NCBI GenBank assembly: GCA_937858455.1
Contig: CALLYN010000434.1
Span: 1-6,234 of the forward strand
Length of the DNA stretch: 6,234 nucleotides
From: an uncultured Kouleothrix sp.
Lineage (GTDB): Bacteria; Chloroflexota; Chloroflexia; Chloroflexales; Roseiflexaceae
Direction of reading: 5' to 3'
Of this stretch, positions 1 through 5,502 are shown piece after piece. A model generated the notes under the pieces. The model worked only from the letters and a program-made list of their open reading frames with translations. It searched no databases and was not told where the DNA came from. The position numbers were made by a program, and so were the translations under genes. The first letter of the stretch is position 1. Each line of letters opens with the position of its first letter.

Positions 1-536
1 CGCTGCTGGCGCTCGCCGGCGGGTTCAGCCAGCTCATCCCGCGGCTTGGCCCGGTGGTAGCGGTGCTCGCGGCATTCGGCGTGGCGCTAGCCGCGCTACC
101 GCCGTGGCAGGCGTTTCTGCTGCTGCTCGCCGGCCTGGCGCTCCAATACGCCACGCACGTCTTCGCCGAGCGGGCCATGCAAGCCGACGCCCTGAAAGTC
201 AATGCGCTGCTGCAAGTGCTGTTGCTACTGGCGCTGGCCGAGCTGGGCGGGCTGTGGGGAATGATCTATGCGCCGCCGCTGGCCGCGCTGATCCAGGTGC
301 TCTACGCCGGATTTCTGGCCAGAGCCAGCGCCGTGCAACCGCCCGAGTCGCTGCTCGACACACTCAGCGCGCGGCTGGAGCGCCTCAGGAGCCTACCCGA
401 AGCCGAGCGCGTCGACCTGATCAGCTCGCTGCGGCGCGGCGGCGAGCTGCTGAGCGAGACCCGCGCGCTGCTCGACGAGCACGAGCAGTTAGGGCAAAAC
501 GAGCACGCCATCGGCGCCAAAGCCACACCTGGCTAA
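1..536 (+). CDS. AI-2E family transporter, C-terminal part (5' end outside window)
   Basis: The frame is open from base 3 to the TAA at 534-536, giving 177 residues of a larger membrane protein. The visible part starts inside a hydrophobic segment containing FSQLIPRLGP, which resembles the conserved proline/glycine element of AI-2E-family (PF01594, TqsA/YdiK-like) permeases. Three more hydrophobic stretches follow (about visible residues 17-32, 36-50 and 68-106), including GLWGMIYAPPLAALIQVL, the usual final transmembrane block of this family. The last 65 or so residues are hydrophilic and charged, and are likely a cytoplasmic helical tail. Family members are membrane exporters or antiporters with varied or unknown substrates. 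The name comes from autoinducer-2 export in E. coli, so no substrate is claimed here. The 3' end overlaps the convergent Nudix-GNAT gene by 48 bp. No terminator is visible. The family call is fairly secure; the substrate is unknown. Confidence 0.8.
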   Translation, partial: LLALAGGFSQLIPRLGPVVAVLAAFGVALAALPPWQAFLLLLAGLALQYATHVFAERAMQADALKVNALLQVLLLLALAELGGLWGMIYAPPLAALIQVLYAGFLARASAVQPPESLLDTLSARLERLRSLPEAERVDLISSLRRGGELLSETRALLDEHEQLGQNEHAIGAKATPG

Positions 537-1442
537 AAACGTATGCGCCGCGGGTATCTCGGCAGCGACCACGGCATGCAGCCGGGCACAGCCGCGTGCG
601 CGCGCCAGCGTTGCCACTGCTGCCACCAGCGCATGCCCGGCGCCGCGCCGCCGCAGGTCGCCACGCACCACCAGATCATCGAGCGTCGCGTACCAGCCGC
701 GCGGCACCTGGTGGAAAGCCGACAGCGCAAGCCCGGCCAGCTGGCCATCGACTTCGGCTACCAAAACCGGCTTATCCGGGTCGTCCAGCCGGTCGTACAG
801 CAGGGCCTCGGCCGCCACCACACGCGCGTCCTCCCACGATCGCCCGCCCAGCAGCATGTCGAGCGCCGCGCCGACATCCTCGCGCCTGGCGTAGCGCACC
901 TGCACTGCGCCAGCCGGCGGCGTGGGCAGGCTCAGCAGCGCAGCCGCGCGGCGCTCGCGCCGCCAGCGATCGATCGCCTGAAGATGCGTGGGGAAGGCCA
1001 TTGGATCGGGCAAGGCGTCGGTGGCGAAGACCCCCGCCTCGGTGGCGTCGTCGGCGGCCATCAGCGTGCCGCCGGTAGCGGTGGCCGCGTAGATGAGCAG
1101 CAGCCCAGTGCTCTGGCCCGCGCCGATTGAGAATACGCCCAGCAGATGATCGACCCGCACCAACAAGCCGGTTTCCTCGTGGCACTCGCGGATCGCGGCC
1201 TCCTCGGCGCTCTCGCCCAGCTCCATAAAGCCGGCCGGCAGCCCCCAGCAGCCAGCGCGCGGCTCGTAGCGCCGCCGCACCAGCACAACCTTGCCCTCGA
1301 GCGCCACCACCACGCCGACCGCCGGCACCGGGTTGCGGTACAGAATAAAGCCGCAAGCCGGGCACACCTCGCGCTCGCGGTCGTCGACGCGCCGGCGCTC
1401 CATTGGCGCCCCACAGCGCGCACAGTAGACGATTTGTGCCAT
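489..1442 (-). CDS. Zn-ribbon Nudix hydrolase fused to a GNAT acetyltransferase domain
   Basis: This is a two-domain protein of 317 residues. Residues 7-30 hold a four-cysteine zinc ribbon (C7, C10, C27, C30), as in NADH-pyrophosphatase-related Nudix enzymes. A Nudix fold follows, with a full Nudix box at 71-93 (G71, E77, R85, E86, E89, E90, G92). The position usually occupied by an aliphatic residue before the EExG part is Cys87. Nudix enzymes cleave nucleoside diphosphates linked to another moiety; the substrate cannot be read here. Residues from about 181 to 317 form a GNAT N-acetyltransferase domain, with the acetyl-CoA-binding R-x-x-G-x-G at 264-269 (RRRGAG) after the strand LDDLVV. The ATG at 1442 is chosen over an upstream in-frame start at 1466 because a full AGGAGG lies 4 nt before it and the ribbon begins directly after. 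It lies 42 bp downstream of the histidine phosphatase on the same strand, so the two are probably co-transcribed. Confidence 0.88.
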   Translation of the reverse strand: MAQIVYCARCGAPMERRRVDDREREVCPACGFILYRNPVPAVGVVVALEGKVVLVRRRYEPRAGCWGLPAGFMELGESAEEAAIRECHEETGLLVRVDHLLGVFSIGAGQSTGLLLIYAATATGGTLMAADDATEAGVFATDALPDPMAFPTHLQAIDRWRRERRAAALLSLPTPPAGAVQVRYARREDVGAALDMLLGGRSWEDARVVAAEALLYDRLDDPDKPVLVAEVDGQLAGLALSAFHQVPRGWYATLDDLVVRGDLRRRGAGHALVAAVATLARARGCARLHAVVAAEIPAAHTFLARCGFGADGVLVLP

Positions 1443-1446
1443 GGTT

Positions 1447-1452
1447 CCTCCT
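1447..1452 (-). promoter_or_regulatory. Shine-Dalgarno of the Nudix-GNAT gene
   Basis: AGGAGG on the minus strand, 4 nt before the ATG at 1442. It is the strongest ribosome-binding site in the window and fixes the start eight codons inside the longest open frame. Confidence 0.85.
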
Positions 1453-1484
1453 GCGCTGCGATCCAAGGCGCTGTTGCTCGCTCG

Positions 1485-2126
1485 TCAGATCGCCTTCTGC
1501 CGCTCGCGCACTGTTTCGAGCCGCCCCAGATGGCACGCCTCACTCAGGCTGATCAGGTAGGGCAGATCGTCGCCATACTCGATCACGCTGATGCTGGCGT
1601 TCGTCACCCAGATGCGGTTGATGCGATCCATATTCATTCCCAGCGCGTCGGCCACCAGGATCTTCACAACCACGTCGTGCGTCGAGATCAGCACATTCCG
1701 GCCTTCGTACTCGCGGCACAGGTGCTCTTTGAAATCGAGCACGCGCTTGAGGATGTTGCTGAAGCTTTCGCCGTTGGGCATTTGCGCGCGGGTTGGGTGC
1801 CAGCGCCACTCGTATAGCCCGCTGGCGTAGCGCTCGATCACCTCGTCGGCCAGCAGCCCCTCCCAGTCGCCATGCGCGATCTCGAGCAGCGCCGGCTCGT
1901 AGGCCAGCGGAACCTGCGGGTGGTAGCGCGCAATCGCCTGAGCAGTGCGCGCCGCGCGCTGCAGCGGGCTGGTGAAGATTGCGTCGAACGGCTCGCGCTG
2001 CAGCCGGCCGGCCAGCGCCTCGGCCTGGCGTATGCCCAGCTCCGAAAGCGGCGCATCTTGCTGGCCCTGGTAGCGGCCGATCCGGTTCCATTCGCTCTCG
2101 CCATGGCGTACAATAATCAATCGCAT
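1485..2126 (-). CDS. Histidine phosphatase family protein (phosphoglycerate-mutase-like)
   Basis: This 213-residue protein has the usual length for the single-domain COG0406/PF00300 histidine phosphatases. The catalytic RHG motif is at 7-9 (in VRHGESEWN, H8 being the phospho-accepting histidine). The second conserved arginine is R57 in TSPLQRAARTA. The likely acid is E82 in LLEIAHGDWEG, and the second active-site histidine is H150 in STHD. All core catalytic residues are therefore present. Family members dephosphorylate small metabolites (3-phosphoglycerate mutases, alpha-ribazole phosphatase, broad-specificity sugar phosphatases), and sequence alone does not say which applies here. Nothing nearby points to cobalamin synthesis. 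The ATG at 2126 directly precedes the conserved first strand (MRLIIVRHG), so the start is firm although its ribosome-binding site is weak. It is first in a likely two-gene unit with the Nudix-GNAT gene and is divergent from pgl. Confidence 0.92.
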   Translation of the reverse strand: MRLIIVRHGESEWNRIGRYQGQQDAPLSELGIRQAEALAGRLQREPFDAIFTSPLQRAARTAQAIARYHPQVPLAYEPALLEIAHGDWEGLLADEVIERYASGLYEWRWHPTRAQMPNGESFSNILKRVLDFKEHLCREYEGRNVLISTHDVVVKILVADALGMNMDRINRIWVTNASISVIEYGDDLPYLISLSEACHLGRLETVRERQKAI

Positions 2127-2229
2127 ATGTCACTCACATCCGGCTAGGGGCCGGGATCGCGGGCGCGCGGCCCAATGTCCCAGTCGGCGGCGGCGGCGAA
2201 ACAGGCGCCACGCCGGTGTGGCAGGCAGC

Positions 2230-2235
2230 ATTATA
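2230..2235 (-). promoter_or_regulatory. Possible -10 element for the phosphatase/Nudix-GNAT unit
   Basis: A perfect TATAAT lies on the minus strand in an otherwise very GC-rich 127-bp divergent spacer. It would start transcription near 2223 and leave a leader of about 97 nt before the phosphatase ATG. No good -35 hexamer sits at 16-18 bp, so the call rests on the -10 alone. The site lies within 20 bp of the pgl start, so the two genes may interfere with each other at initiation. Confidence 0.35.
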
Positions 2236-2253
2236 GCCGAAAGAGGCCATTCT

Positions 2254-3006
2254 ATGACCAACCAGCACCATAGCGAGCTCTTCGTGCTCGCCAATGTCGA
2301 CGCGCTGGCCGATCAGGCCGCGCAGCGCTTCGCGGCGCTGGCCGCGGCGGCAATCAACCGCCGCGGGCGCTTCAGCGTGGCGCTGTCGGGTGGCAGCACG
2401 CCGCGCGCGCTACACCAGCGCCTGGCCGCCGCGCCGCTGCAGCGCGCGATCGATTGGGAGCGCGTATTCGTATACTGGGGCGACGAGCGCATGGTTCCGC
2501 CCGACCACGCCGAAAGCAATTTCCGTATGGCCCGCGAGACGCTGCTGGCCCATGTGCCCATCCCGGCCGCGAATATCTTCCCGGTGCCCACAATCGGCGG
2601 CACACCAGCCGACGCGGCCCGCGCCTATGCCGAAACTATCGCCGCCGCGTTTGGCGCCGAGCAGCCGCGCTTCGACTTGATCCTGCTGGGCATGGGGCCC
2701 GACGCCCACACTGCCTCGCTGTTCCCCGGCCAACCCGAGCCCACCGCCCCCGGCGATGCCTTGGTGATTGCGGTCGGCGACGCACCAAAGCCGCCGCCCG
2801 ACCGGGTGTCGTTCAGCTACCGGCTGCTCAATGCCGCGCGTGTGGTGATGTTTCTGGTGGCCGGCGCCGACAAGGCCGGCGCGCTGGGGCAGGTGCTGCA
2901 GGGGCCGCCCGATCGGGCGCGGCTGCCAGCGCAGGGGGTGCGCCCGGCAGAGGGCGAGCTGCTCTGGCTGGTCGATCAGGCGGCGGCCAGCGCGATCAGC
3001 CGCTGA
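2254..3006 (+). CDS. pgl: 6-phosphogluconolactonase (DevB/SOL type)
   Basis: This 250-residue cytosolic enzyme hydrolyses 6-phospho-D-glucono-1,5-lactone to 6-phosphogluconate, the second step of the oxidative pentose phosphate pathway. Family motifs are present in order: LSGGSTPR at 44-51 (phosphate-binding loop), YWGDERMVP at 74-82, ESNF at 87-90, and LLGMGPDAHTASLFPG at 144-159, which carries the catalytic-region Asp/His. The C-terminal RLPAQGVRP...GELLWLVDQAAA is also typical. Length matches the family (about 230-260). The ATG at 2254 is preferred to an upstream in-frame GTG at 2218 because AAGAGG (2241-2246) lies 7 nt before it and the family begins at this point. Genes for glucose-6-phosphate dehydrogenase or 6-phosphogluconate dehydrogenase, common neighbours of pgl, are not in the window. 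It is divergent from the histidine phosphatase and convergent with the HerA-like gene. Confidence 0.95.
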   Translation: MTNQHHSELFVLANVDALADQAAQRFAALAAAAINRRGRFSVALSGGSTPRALHQRLAAAPLQRAIDWERVFVYWGDERMVPPDHAESNFRMARETLLAHVPIPAANIFPVPTIGGTPADAARAYAETIAAAFGAEQPRFDLILLGMGPDAHTASLFPGQPEPTAPGDALVIAVGDAPKPPPDRVSFSYRLLNAARVVMFLVAGADKAGALGQVLQGPPDRARLPAQGVRPAEGELLWLVDQAAASAISR

Positions 3007-3010
3007 GAAC

Positions 3011-3039
3011 CAGCCGGTCGCACGGCCGGCTCCCGGCTG
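3011..3039. terminator. Possible bidirectional hairpin between convergent genes
   Basis: The 38-bp spacer between the convergent pgl and HerA-like genes contains the inverted repeat AGCCGG (3012-3017) / CCGGCT (3026-3031). This can extend inward by a G-T and a C-G pair to leave a four-base loop. A second CCGGCTG at 3033-3039 can pair with CAGCCGG (3011-3017) instead. The stem is GC-rich and well placed to end both transcripts, but neither strand has a T-run after it, so this is not a canonical intrinsic terminator. Confidence 0.4.
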
Positions 3040-3044
3040 TGAGG

Positions 3045-4652
3045 CTACTCCGAAAACAGCTCGTCGATCGCGTCTTGGGCTTGCTGGCGCGTCACCTCGG
3101 GCCGGCCGACCGCGCGGTAGAACTCGGCGTCGTAGGCGCGGGTGCGCACCACCACCGGCATTGGCACGGCATGGCCCAGCACCAGCGCCTGCTGCCGCGT
3201 ATCCAGGCTGGCCAGCACTGCCTTCAGGCTCGCGCTGCCGCTGACGCCGGTAAATACCGCGTCAATATCCTTCTCGTCGTTCAGCAGCGCCGTCACGCGG
3301 CTGCCGATCTGGCTCATTACGTCGGCGTCGATCGACGACGGCCGCTGATCAACAACCAGCAGCGTCACGCTGTACTTGCGCAGCTCGCGCGCAATCGTGC
3401 CGAAGATCGTCTGCTTTGCCGCCGCCGGGTTGAGGAACTTGTGCGCCTCCTCGATCGTGATCATCAGCTGGCGCGGCTTGTCGGCGGCGTTCTTGCTGCG
3501 GATGTACTGCTCGGTCTTCTCGACCCAGCGACGCCGGATGCGCCGCGTCAGCACATTCGCTGTCAGCATGTACGAGAGCGTGTCGCTGTAGCGGCCGAAC
3601 TCCAGCACCACATGCCGGCCATGCTCGAGCTGGTCGATCATCCGGTCGATCACGCCAGCTGGCGCGCTTTCTTTCACAAAGCCCTTGCGCGCCACCTGCT
3701 CGAGCTTGCGCTTCAGCGCGCTGAGCGCGCCGGCGTGGCCGCCCGAGCTTTCGGCAAACTCGTTCAGCGCTTCTGCATCCATCGCCAGCAGCGCGCGCAG
3801 CCAGCTTTCTTTGAAGCGATCCACCAGCAAATACGCCGACTCGGCTGCCGTCGAGGTGAGGTTGAGCTCATCCTGCAGCAGCGTCACATCCTCGACCTCG
3901 ATCTGATCGAGGCCAATCACCACCTCGGCGTCGAGTGGCACATTCCGATTGCGCGACGTCGCCGGATCGAGCGAGTACACCAGTACCTCGCCGCCAAACA
4001 GCTGGCGCAGGCCCTTCACAAAACCGCCCTGCTCCGAGGTGCTCTCCCAGCCATACTCGCTGTGCATGTCGAAGATCAAGTTCGACGCCACGCGCGCCTT
4101 GATCGTGCCGCAGATCAGCAGGCGCGTCAGAAAGCTCTTGCCCGTGCCGCTCTTGCCAAATACGCCATTCGAGCGCTCGACCAGGCGCTCAAGGTCGAGG
4201 CATACCGGCACATCCATGTCGAGCGGCCGCCCGATTTCGAAGTGCGTGCTGTCTTCCAGGCCGAATACGCGCTTGAAATCGTCTTCCTCGGCCTCAAGCA
4301 CCTGTGCAAAATGCCGCGGGATCGTCTTGGGCGGCAGCAGCCCCTGGTTAACATCGCTCGGCAGCATCAACATCGGCTTGAGCGTAATCGAGCCATAGGT
4401 CGACGTGCCGGCCAGCACCTCGTGAATAAACGCATCCCCATTCGGTGGGTCGGCTAGTACTTTTTGGTTAGTTGCTTCAAGCACAACATCGGTTATCATA
4501 GAAAAGAATTCGTTTTTTTCGCCTTTGATCACCACGAACTTGCCAACGCGCATGTCTTCGACACTTTCGCGGCCTTCGAGCCGGGCGCATAGCCCCTCGA
4601 CCAGCGAGCCGCTCGTGATGACACCCAGGCGATTACGAAGAGTAGGCGGCAT
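3045..4652 (-). CDS. HerA-like (DUF87) DNA-translocating ATPase
   Basis: This 535-residue protein belongs to the HerA/FtsK-like P-loop superfamily. An N-terminal beta-rich region (about 8-110, with LGVITSGSLVEGL and GKFVVIKG) resembles the HAS-barrel of HerA proteins. It is followed by Walker A GKSGTGKS at 166-173, an acidic strand NLIFDMHSEYGW at 191-202, and Walker B LMITIEEAHKFL at 396-407. In Walker B the usual Asp-Glu is Glu401-Glu402. Next comes VVDQRPSSIDADVMSQIGSRV at 433-453, the typical HerA arginine-rich segment. HerA forms hexamers that pump double-stranded DNA, in archaea together with the NurA nuclease for end resection. No NurA, SIR2 or other nuclease partner is visible here, so the role (repair, or another DNA transaction) is inferred. 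The ATG at 4652 has GGAG 6 nt upstream and is preferred to an in-frame TTG at 4664. A strong promoter lies at 4764-4791. Confidence 0.87.
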   Translation of the reverse strand: MPPTLRNRLGVITSGSLVEGLCARLEGRESVEDMRVGKFVVIKGEKNEFFSMITDVVLEATNQKVLADPPNGDAFIHEVLAGTSTYGSITLKPMLMLPSDVNQGLLPPKTIPRHFAQVLEAEEDDFKRVFGLEDSTHFEIGRPLDMDVPVCLDLERLVERSNGVFGKSGTGKSFLTRLLICGTIKARVASNLIFDMHSEYGWESTSEQGGFVKGLRQLFGGEVLVYSLDPATSRNRNVPLDAEVVIGLDQIEVEDVTLLQDELNLTSTAAESAYLLVDRFKESWLRALLAMDAEALNEFAESSGGHAGALSALKRKLEQVARKGFVKESAPAGVIDRMIDQLEHGRHVVLEFGRYSDTLSYMLTANVLTRRIRRRWVEKTEQYIRSKNAADKPRQLMITIEEAHKFLNPAAAKQTIFGTIARELRKYSVTLLVVDQRPSSIDADVMSQIGSRVTALLNDEKDIDAVFTGVSGSASLKAVLASLDTRQQALVLGHAVPMPVVVRTRAYDAEFYRAVGRPEVTRQQAQDAIDELFSE

Positions 4653-4658
4653 ACAGAA

Positions 4659-4662
4659 CTCC
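4659..4662 (-). promoter_or_regulatory. Shine-Dalgarno of the HerA-like gene
   Basis: GGAG on the minus strand with a 6-nt spacer to the ATG at 4652. It supports that codon over the in-frame TTG four codons earlier, which this same motif would overlap. Confidence 0.65.
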
Positions 4663-4763
4663 AACCCGCTAGCACATCTCAGTTTGGCGCGATTCGACGG
4701 GGGAAGCGACAGGGAATGCCAGCAGAAAATCCGTCGTAGGTATGACGCAGCCCGTGTAGAACA

Positions 4764-4791
4764 AATATACCATTAAGCACGGCGGTGTCAA
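4764..4791 (-). promoter_or_regulatory. Sigma70-type promoter for the HerA-like gene
   Basis: On the minus strand a perfect -35 TTGACA (4791-4786) is followed, after 16 bp, by TATATT (4769-4764), one mismatch from consensus. TGG directly before it gives an extended -10 (TGn). Transcription should start near 4757, leaving a leader of about 105 nt. Confidence 0.75.
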
Positions 4792-4814
4792 GCGCATACC
4801 AAACCGTGGTATAT
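4765..4814. promoter_or_regulatory. Candidate shared operator: repeated ATACCA/TGGTAT motifs
   Basis: In the divergent spacer, ATACCA occurs at 4767-4772 and again at 4796-4801 (29 bp apart), and its reverse complement TGGTAT lies at 4807-4812. The outer copies extend to an 8-bp inverted repeat, ATATACCA (4765-4772) / TGGTATAT (4807-4814). The inner pair forms a palindrome with a 5-bp gap. A one-mismatch copy, AGGTAT, lies at 4738-4743. The motifs overlap the extended -10 element of the minus promoter and the presumed one of the plus promoter. That fits a repressor site but could partly reflect shared promoter sequence. No DNA-binding regulator is encoded nearby. Confidence 0.4.
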
Positions 4815-4815
4815 G
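4807..4815 (+). promoter_or_regulatory. Possible extended -10 promoter for the receiver gene
   Basis: TGG followed by TATATG mirrors the minus-strand extended -10. No recognisable -35 hexamer is present, but extended -10 promoters can do without one. The start would be near 4822, about 32 nt before the GTG start codon of the receiver gene. Confidence 0.4.
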
Positions 4816-4853
4816 CCCGCGCATTCCACCAAGCGACATAGGACGGGTCAGAC

Positions 4854-5225
4854 GTGCCACATATCATCATCGCCGAAGACGAAGACGATGTTCGCGAATT
4901 TCTTACGCGCGCCTTCAGCCGCGCTGCCCCCGAGGCGCAGATCATCTCCGCCGCCAATGGCGCTTCCGCCTTGGATCTCGTGCAGGCCCACGAGTGCCAT
5001 CTGCTGATCAGCGATCAGCGCATGCCCACCATGACCGGCATCGACCTGCTGCGGGCAGTTCGCGCCTGCGGCTACGTTTTCCCTTTTATTATGCTCTCGG
5101 CCGATGCGACTGTCGAGGCAGCCGCACTCCAGGCAGGCGTTACCGCGTTCTTCTACAAACCGCTGAGCCTGCGCCAGATCCGCGAGATCGTCGCAACATG
5201 GCTCGCACCACCTACCTACGTTTGA
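4854..5225 (+). CDS. Single-domain response regulator (CheY-like receiver)
   Basis: This 123-residue protein is a receiver domain only. The acidic pair that binds Mg2+ is E8/D9 in IIAEDEDD, the phospho-accepting aspartate is D54 in LLISDQRMP, the Ser/Thr switch residue is S82 in MLSAD, and the conserved lysine is K102 in FYKPLS, followed by Pro103. All positions needed for phosphorylation are present. No DNA-binding, enzymatic or kinase output domain follows, so it would act through protein-protein contacts, as CheY and Spo0F do. The start is the GTG at 4854: an in-frame TAG at 4839-4841 rules out anything upstream, and the protein begins directly with the first receiver strand. The ribosome-binding site is weak. 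No sensor kinase lies in the window. The gene is divergent from the HerA-like gene and lies 299 bp before rpsL. No terminator was found after it, so readthrough into the str operon is possible. Confidence 0.92.
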   Translation: MPHIIIAEDEDDVREFLTRAFSRAAPEAQIISAANGASALDLVQAHECHLLISDQRMPTMTGIDLLRAVRACGYVFPFIMLSADATVEAAALQAGVTAFFYKPLSLRQIREIVATWLAPPTYV

Positions 5226-5270
5226 TAATATCGCGGTAGCACGAGTGGCGCAATTCCCCGCCCAAACAAT

Positions 5271-5299
5271 TTGACAGGCTATAGTCGCTGTGCTATACT
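5271..5299 (+). promoter_or_regulatory. Strong sigma70-type promoter of the str operon (rpsL)
   Basis: A perfect -35 TTGACA (5271-5276) and TATACT (5294-5299) are separated by exactly 17 bp, with TGC directly before the -10, giving an extended -10. This is the best promoter in the window and fits a highly expressed ribosomal protein operon. The expected start is near 5306, about 219 nt before the rpsL ATG. Confidence 0.88.
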
Positions 5300-5314
5300 C
5301 CACAATCGCTGTGC
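5285..5314 (+). repeat. Direct repeat TCGCTGTGC, copies 21 bp apart, across the rpsL promoter
   Basis: Perfect 9-bp copies lie at 5285-5293 (in the -35/-10 spacer, ending at the -10) and 5306-5314 (starting at the expected transcription start). The 21-bp offset is two helical turns, so both copies face the same side of the DNA. A regulatory site is possible but unproven. Confidence 0.45.
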
Positions 5315-5372
5315 AAACAACAAAGCGATAATCGTTTGCACGCATCTCTGAGCCCTCTCTAAGGCGCGGCCT

Positions 5373-5426
5373 ATGCCACGACCAGAATGGGGTTCGAGTT
5401 TTCTTTTGTGTTCAGGGCAAGAGTAA
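5373..5426 (+). CDS. Possible 17-residue leader peptide upstream of rpsL
   Basis: An ATG at 5373 opens 17 codons ([17 protein letters not shown]) ending in TAA at 5424-5426. A modest ribosome-binding site, AAGG at 5361-5364, lies 8 nt before it. The stop codon abuts the first base of the stem at 5427-5450, as expected if ribosomes on the peptide controlled that hairpin. There is no run of one amino acid as in classical attenuation peptides, and a frame this short is easily met by chance. Low confidence that it is translated. Confidence 0.2.
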   Translation: MPRPEWGSSFLLCSGQE

Positions 5427-5481
5427 AGCGGGGTTCGCTGGACGCCCGCTGGGCATACAGATATAGAGCTTGTTTTGTTCC

Positions 5482-5502
5482 TGCCGTGTGTACGCACAGG
5501 CG
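5482..5502 (+). promoter_or_regulatory. UACG-loop hairpin beside the rpsL ribosome-binding site
   Basis: TGTG (5487-5490) pairs with CACA (5495-5498) around a TACG loop. After a bulged G5486 the stem continues C5485-G5499, C5484-G5500, G5483-C5501 and T5482-G5502. It ends 3 nt before the purine-rich AAGGGAGG at 5506-5513, so a protein bound here, or refolding, could affect rpsL translation. Confidence 0.4.

Noticed and set aside
104..1078. Long plus-strand open frames (104-1078 and 543-1130) opposite the Nudix-GNAT gene
   Set aside because: Arg/Ala/Pro-rich translations without any domain. The minus-strand gene has full Nudix and GNAT motifs and a strong ribosome-binding site.
2185..2198. 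Short CGG trinucleotide run in the pgl/phosphatase spacer
   Set aside because: Only about four and a half units; expected at this base composition and with no sign of function.
2454..4457. A 667-codon open frame on the plus strand across pgl and antisense to the HerA-like gene
   Set aside because: It is a high-GC mirror frame. The protein is a low-complexity Arg/Ala/His/Gln mix with no motif, and it covers two well-supported genes in other frames.
4695..4736. Inverted repeat CGACGG / CCGTCG in the leader of the HerA-like gene
   Set aside because: The stem is only 6 bp around a 30-nt loop, easily met by chance in GC-rich DNA.
4848..5345. A 165-codon minus-strand frame opposite the receiver gene
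   Set aside because: It runs antisense to a complete receiver domain, crosses the strong rpsL promoter and shows no recognisable motif.
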